From: Vibrio breoganii
GTDB taxonomy: Bacteria > Pseudomonadota > Gammaproteobacteria > Enterobacterales > Vibrionaceae
Length of the DNA: 64,000 nucleotides
Reading direction: 5' to 3'
Assembly (NCBI RefSeq): GCF_001677275.1
Contig: NZ_CP016177.1
Location: 1,798,001-1,862,000, forward strand
The notes under the pieces are model-generated. The model was given only the letters and a program-made list of their open reading frames with translations, had not been told where the DNA came from and searched no databases. Shown here piece after piece: positions 61,991-64,000 of this stretch; position 1 is the stretch's first letter; every line of letters starts with the position of its first letter. The position numbers and the translations under genes are program-made.

Positions 61991-63300
61991 TATTCCACCT
62001 CCAAGATCATCGCAGCACCCAGTCCGCCCGCCGCACATGCGGTATTAAGACCTAACCCGCCCCCTCGTCGTTTGAGCTCTCTTAGGGTTTGCGTAATCAT
62101 ACGAGCGCCGGTAGCAGCAAATGGGTGACCATAAGCAATAGAGCCGCCCAGCACATTAAACTTATCCATATCGATTTCGCCAATCGCCTTATCTCTGCCT
62201 AGCTTTTCTTGTGCAAACTTATCACTGGCAAACATCTTCATATTCGCCAGCGCTTGAGCGGCGAAGGCTTCATGCATATCGATTAGTGTCAGGTCATTTA
62301 GTGTAATTCCAGCACGGTCTAGTGCTATCGGCGTTGCATACGAAGGCCCCATCAACATGTCTTTCTCAACGCCAGTGGCTGAAAACGCATAGGAGCGAAT
62401 GTACCCTAGAATCTCTAGGCCGAGTGCCTTCGCTTTACTTTCTGTCATCAGCATTATCGCAGCTGCTCCGTCCGTAAGCGGCGTAGCATTGGCTGCCGTT
62501 ACCGAACCGAACTGACGGTCAAAGGCTGGTCTTAATTTGGCGTAGCCTTCAATGGTGGAGTCAAAGCGAATGTTGTTATCGGTATCAATCCACTTCTTAT
62601 AAGGTTCTGGGTAGGCTGTCATCACCTCATCGCGGATCTTGCCTTCATTCCACGCCTCTGCGGCAAACGCGTGGGAGCGATGCGCTAATGCATCTTGATC
62701 CTGTCTAGAAATAGAATGCGTCTTTGCCATTTGCTCTGCGGTTTGTCCCATCGACAATCCGGTAGAGTATTCAGCAACAGCGGGAGGCACAGGCATCAAG
62801 TCTTTCACCTTGAAGCTGCTTACGATTTTGAGCTTTTGTGATAGCGAGCGAGCTTTGCTCAGTGCTAAGAGATTTGAGGCTAGAGATTTAGTCACCCCAA
62901 TTGGTAGCACTGATGATGAGTCTGCGCCACCAGCAATGCCCACCTCGATATTGCCGGCGAGAATCGACTCTACAACATTCGCGGTCGCTTGAAAGCTGGT
63001 CGCACAAGCGCGTGTCACACTGTAGGCATCAGTCTTAATATCCATGCCTGTACCCAGCACAATCTCACGCGCAATGTTTGGTGCAGCTGGCATTTGGATG
63101 ACTTGACCAAATACGACCTGCTCTATCATTGACGGGTCGATCTCTGTACGCGCAAGCATTTCGCTTACCACCATCTTGCCAAGATCTAATGCAGGCACAT
63201 CTTTGAGTTCTGTGCTTTGTCTCGCAAAGGGCGTTCGAAGCCCAGCGACTACTGCCACCCTATCTCCCTGCCGGGTCGTCAACTGTTGTAATCCCATCAC
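61990..63300 (-). CDS. fadI: 3-ketoacyl-CoA thiolase FadI
   Basis: The thiolytic last step of beta-oxidation. 436 residues with nucleophile C99 in [10 protein letters not shown], the His motif [16 protein letters not shown] and the second Cys in [16 protein letters not shown] lies 6 nt before the ATG. The gene is first in fadIJ; a FadR palindrome lies 13-29 nt upstream of the start, directly over the predicted transcription start of a TTGATT/TACAAT promoter, so repression by FadR is expected. Confidence 0.95.
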   Translation of the reverse strand: MMGLQQLTTRQGDRVAVVAGLRTPFARQSTELKDVPALDLGKMVVSEMLARTEIDPSMIEQVVFGQVIQMPAAPNIAREIVLGTGMDIKTDAYSVTRACATSFQATANVVESILAGNIEVGIAGGADSSSVLPIGVTKSLASNLLALSKARSLSQKLKIVSSFKVKDLMPVPPAVAEYSTGLSMGQTAEQMAKTHSISRQDQDALAHRSHAFAAEAWNEGKIRDEVMTAYPEPYKKWIDTDNNIRFDSTIEGYAKLRPAFDRQFGSVTAANATPLTDGAAAIMLMTESKAKALGLEILGYIRSYAFSATGVEKDMLMGPSYATPIALDRAGITLNDLTLIDMHEAFAAQALANMKMFASDKFAQEKLGRDKAIGEIDMDKFNVLGGSIAYGHPFAATGARMITQTLRELKRRGGGLGLNTACAAGGLGAAMILEVE

Positions 63301-63312
63301 ACATCCTTAGTT

Positions 63313-63329
63313 AAGAGGTCAGACCTCAA
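63313..63329. promoter_or_regulatory. FadR operator of fadIJ
   Basis: AAGAGGTCAGACCTCAA contains the perfect palindrome GAGGTC-A-GACCTC and matches the FadR core GGTCNGACC. Confidence 0.8.
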
Positions 63330-63331
63330 CC

Positions 63332-63359
63332 ATTGTAATCAGAATGTTAATGAAATCAA
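63332..63359 (-). promoter_or_regulatory. Predicted fadIJ promoter
   Basis: Minus strand TTGATT (63359-63354), 16-nt spacer, TACAAT (63337-63332). The start would fall at the edge of the FadR operator. Confidence 0.55.
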
Positions 63360-63389
63360 AAGATAAAATGAGCAAACTAGATCTTAAGC

Positions 63390-63548
63390 AAAAAAAAACC
63401 GCACTCAAGGGTGCGGTTATAAAGTACTGTTAATACAGTGTACTACTCACTGTATCGTCAAATCTCACTAAAAAATGGTGAATAGCCAAAAGGCAAAAGG
63501 TTAAGTGAGAGATTGAAGTCAGTCTAAAAGGAAACTGTCACTTGAGTG
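63390..63548 (-). ncRNA. Candidate small RNA, possibly FadR-controlled
   Basis: A minus-strand interval of about 150 nt is bounded by a promoter-like element (63554-63581) and the strong terminator at 63399. It has no useful open frame. Predicted stems include ATACAGTG/CACTGTAT (with a 7-nt loop) and CTCACT/AGTGAG, plus the terminator hairpin with a U9 tail, the usual form of an Hfq-dependent sRNA. A FadR-like site lies just upstream of the -35 element. I do not recognise a known RNA family. Confidence 0.4.
63399..63418 (-). terminator. Strong minus-strand terminator upstream of fadI
   Basis: AACCGCAC and GTGCGGTT pair perfectly with a 6-nt loop; on the minus strand nine T residues follow (63390-63398). 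It ends a minus-strand transcript that starts further right, where no gene is annotated. Confidence 0.85.
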
Positions 63549-63553
63549 GGCTT

Positions 63554-63581
63554 ACAATATGCGATTGTTTTCACTATGCAA
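63554..63581 (-). promoter_or_regulatory. Predicted promoter of the candidate sRNA
   Basis: Minus strand TTGCAT (63581-63576), 16-nt spacer, TATTGT (63559-63554); four of six matches in each box. Confidence 0.35.
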
Positions 63582-63582
63582 T

Positions 63583-63599
63583 GGTATGTCCGACCAGAT
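63583..63599. promoter_or_regulatory. Second FadR-like site
   Basis: On the minus strand ATCTGGTCGGACATACC, with TGGTC-G-GAC intact and the outer right half degenerate. It lies just upstream of the -35 box of the candidate sRNA, where FadR acts as an activator at E. coli fabA. Confidence 0.55.
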
Positions 63600-63636
63600 G
63601 ACGGGGTGTACTATAGGGAAACTGAGCATTCATTCT

Positions 63637-63665
63637 TTGAAGTAGATCAATTTTTATAGTGTTAT
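63637..63665 (+). promoter_or_regulatory. Possible promoter of the sigma factor gene
   Basis: TTGAAG (63637-63642), 17-nt spacer, TGTTAT (63660-63665). Reasonable spacing, moderate box quality. Confidence 0.35.
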
Positions 63666-63709
63666 AGGTACAGTGAATACTACAAGCACGCATAAACCAA
63701 GGAGGTTGT

Positions 63710-64000
63710 GTGGCAATACTGCAGATTTTTAATAAAAAAGAAAAATCTCGAAAGAAAAGTTCGGCCTCTCCGGTCGACTCTAATATGGATAAACAAAGAA
63801 AATACGAAGCGCTCGTACGCGCTTATCATCGAGACCTATTTCGCTATGCATACTGGTTGTGTAAAGATCGCTCTGTTGCAGAAGATCTTGTGCAAGAAAC
63901 CTGTTTGAGAGCGTGGAAGGCACTGGACTCTTTGCAAGACGACAAAGCCGCTAAGTCTTGGCTTATCACCATACTTCGACGAGAAAATGCTCGACGTTTC
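63710..64000 (+). CDS. ECF-type RNA polymerase sigma factor, N-terminal part (3' end cut off)
   Basis: The visible 97 codons encode a basic lead segment rich in Lys and Ser (residues 1-25), then the sigma-70 region 2. From MDKQRKYEALVRAYHRDLFR it continues YAYWLCKDRSVAEDLVQETC, a region 2.1-2.3 pattern with the AEDLVQE motif, and then LRAWKAL and KSWLITILRRENAR (region 2.4). The start is taken as GTG at 63710 because GGAGG is 4 nt upstream and no stop interrupts; ATG at 63785 is the alternative. The closing region 4 lies outside the window. Confidence 0.88.
   Translation, partial: MAILQIFNKKEKSRKKSSASPVDSNMDKQRKYEALVRAYHRDLFRYAYWLCKDRSVAEDLVQETCLRAWKALDSLQDDKAAKSWLITILRRENARRF

Larger units (their letters stand above)
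63301..63709. other. Control region between fadI and the sigma factor gene
   Basis: This 409-bp spacer has no open reading frame of note. It carries two FadR-type sites, two minus-strand promoter-like elements, an internal minus-strand terminator and a plus-strand promoter-like element. The layout suggests three units: fadIJ, a short non-coding RNA, and the sigma factor. Confidence 0.7.

Noticed and set aside
63708..63908. 66-codon plus-strand frame at the sigma factor start
   Set aside because: It is out of frame with the clear sigma-70 region 2 reading frame that starts at 63710, so it is a shadow.

Overview
The window reads as a stretch of core chromosome from a Vibrio (or a very close relative). 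The clues are vibrio-type proteins (an AphB orthologue next to an RssB-like response regulator, a HubP/FimV polar protein beside truA, MiaE, EpmC, a FadH/FadIJ set) together with several intergenic palindromes of a kind common in vibrios. I cannot name the species. Gene density is high, and I see no prophage, insertion sequence, CRISPR array, rRNA or tRNA. The window opens inside alanine dehydrogenase and closes inside an ECF-type sigma factor gene.

Layout. 1-5000: ald (partial), a GSTCD-like methyltransferase, cysB, miaE, a repeat-rich spacer, pyrF. 5000-9750 (minus strand): a palindromic MITE-like element, then lapB, lapA, ihfB, rpsA, cmk. 9900-15600: a cupin protein, sohB, yciK, a second SDR enzyme, topB, a nitroreductase. 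15660-22600: fadH, sppA, ansA, a HAD enzyme, yeaC, msrB. 22960-28530: gapA, a yeaD-type mutarotase, rlmA, a ChaN-like protein, two CxxCxxCC cysteine-cluster proteins, aqpZ. 28600-35260: recR, ybaB, dnaX, apt, ybaN, an rssB-like gene, aphB. 35340-46730 (minus strand): purF, cvpA, dedD, folC, accD, truA, hubP, asd, pdxB, fabB. 46840-55400: mnmC, an FMN reductase, yfcL, epmC, a TRIC-type channel, aroC, prmB, smrB, a fasciclin protein, sixA. 55600-64000: an M16 peptidase, a ThrE-type exporter, fadJ, fadI, the sigma factor.

How the genes connect. Lipid metabolism recurs: fadH and fadIJ each have a near-perfect FadR palindrome in their control region, and accD and fabB supply fatty-acid synthesis. 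Upstream of fadI there is an insulated minus-strand unit with a second FadR-like site, a plausible promoter, about 150 nt of foldable non-coding sequence and a strong terminator. This is my best candidate for an undescribed element, possibly a FadR-linked small RNA. The fabB 3' untranslated region also has the features of a 3'UTR-derived sRNA, at the position of FarS in V. cholerae. Other regulatory points: dnaX keeps the A AAA AAG slippage site with an immediate -1 frame stop, and cvpA-purF has a PurR operator.

Repeats. A dispersed hairpin family with GTCAT at one end and CTTAG at the other, but with different stems, appears at least eight times. It is densest between miaE and pyrF, next to an eight-copy 7-bp tandem repeat.
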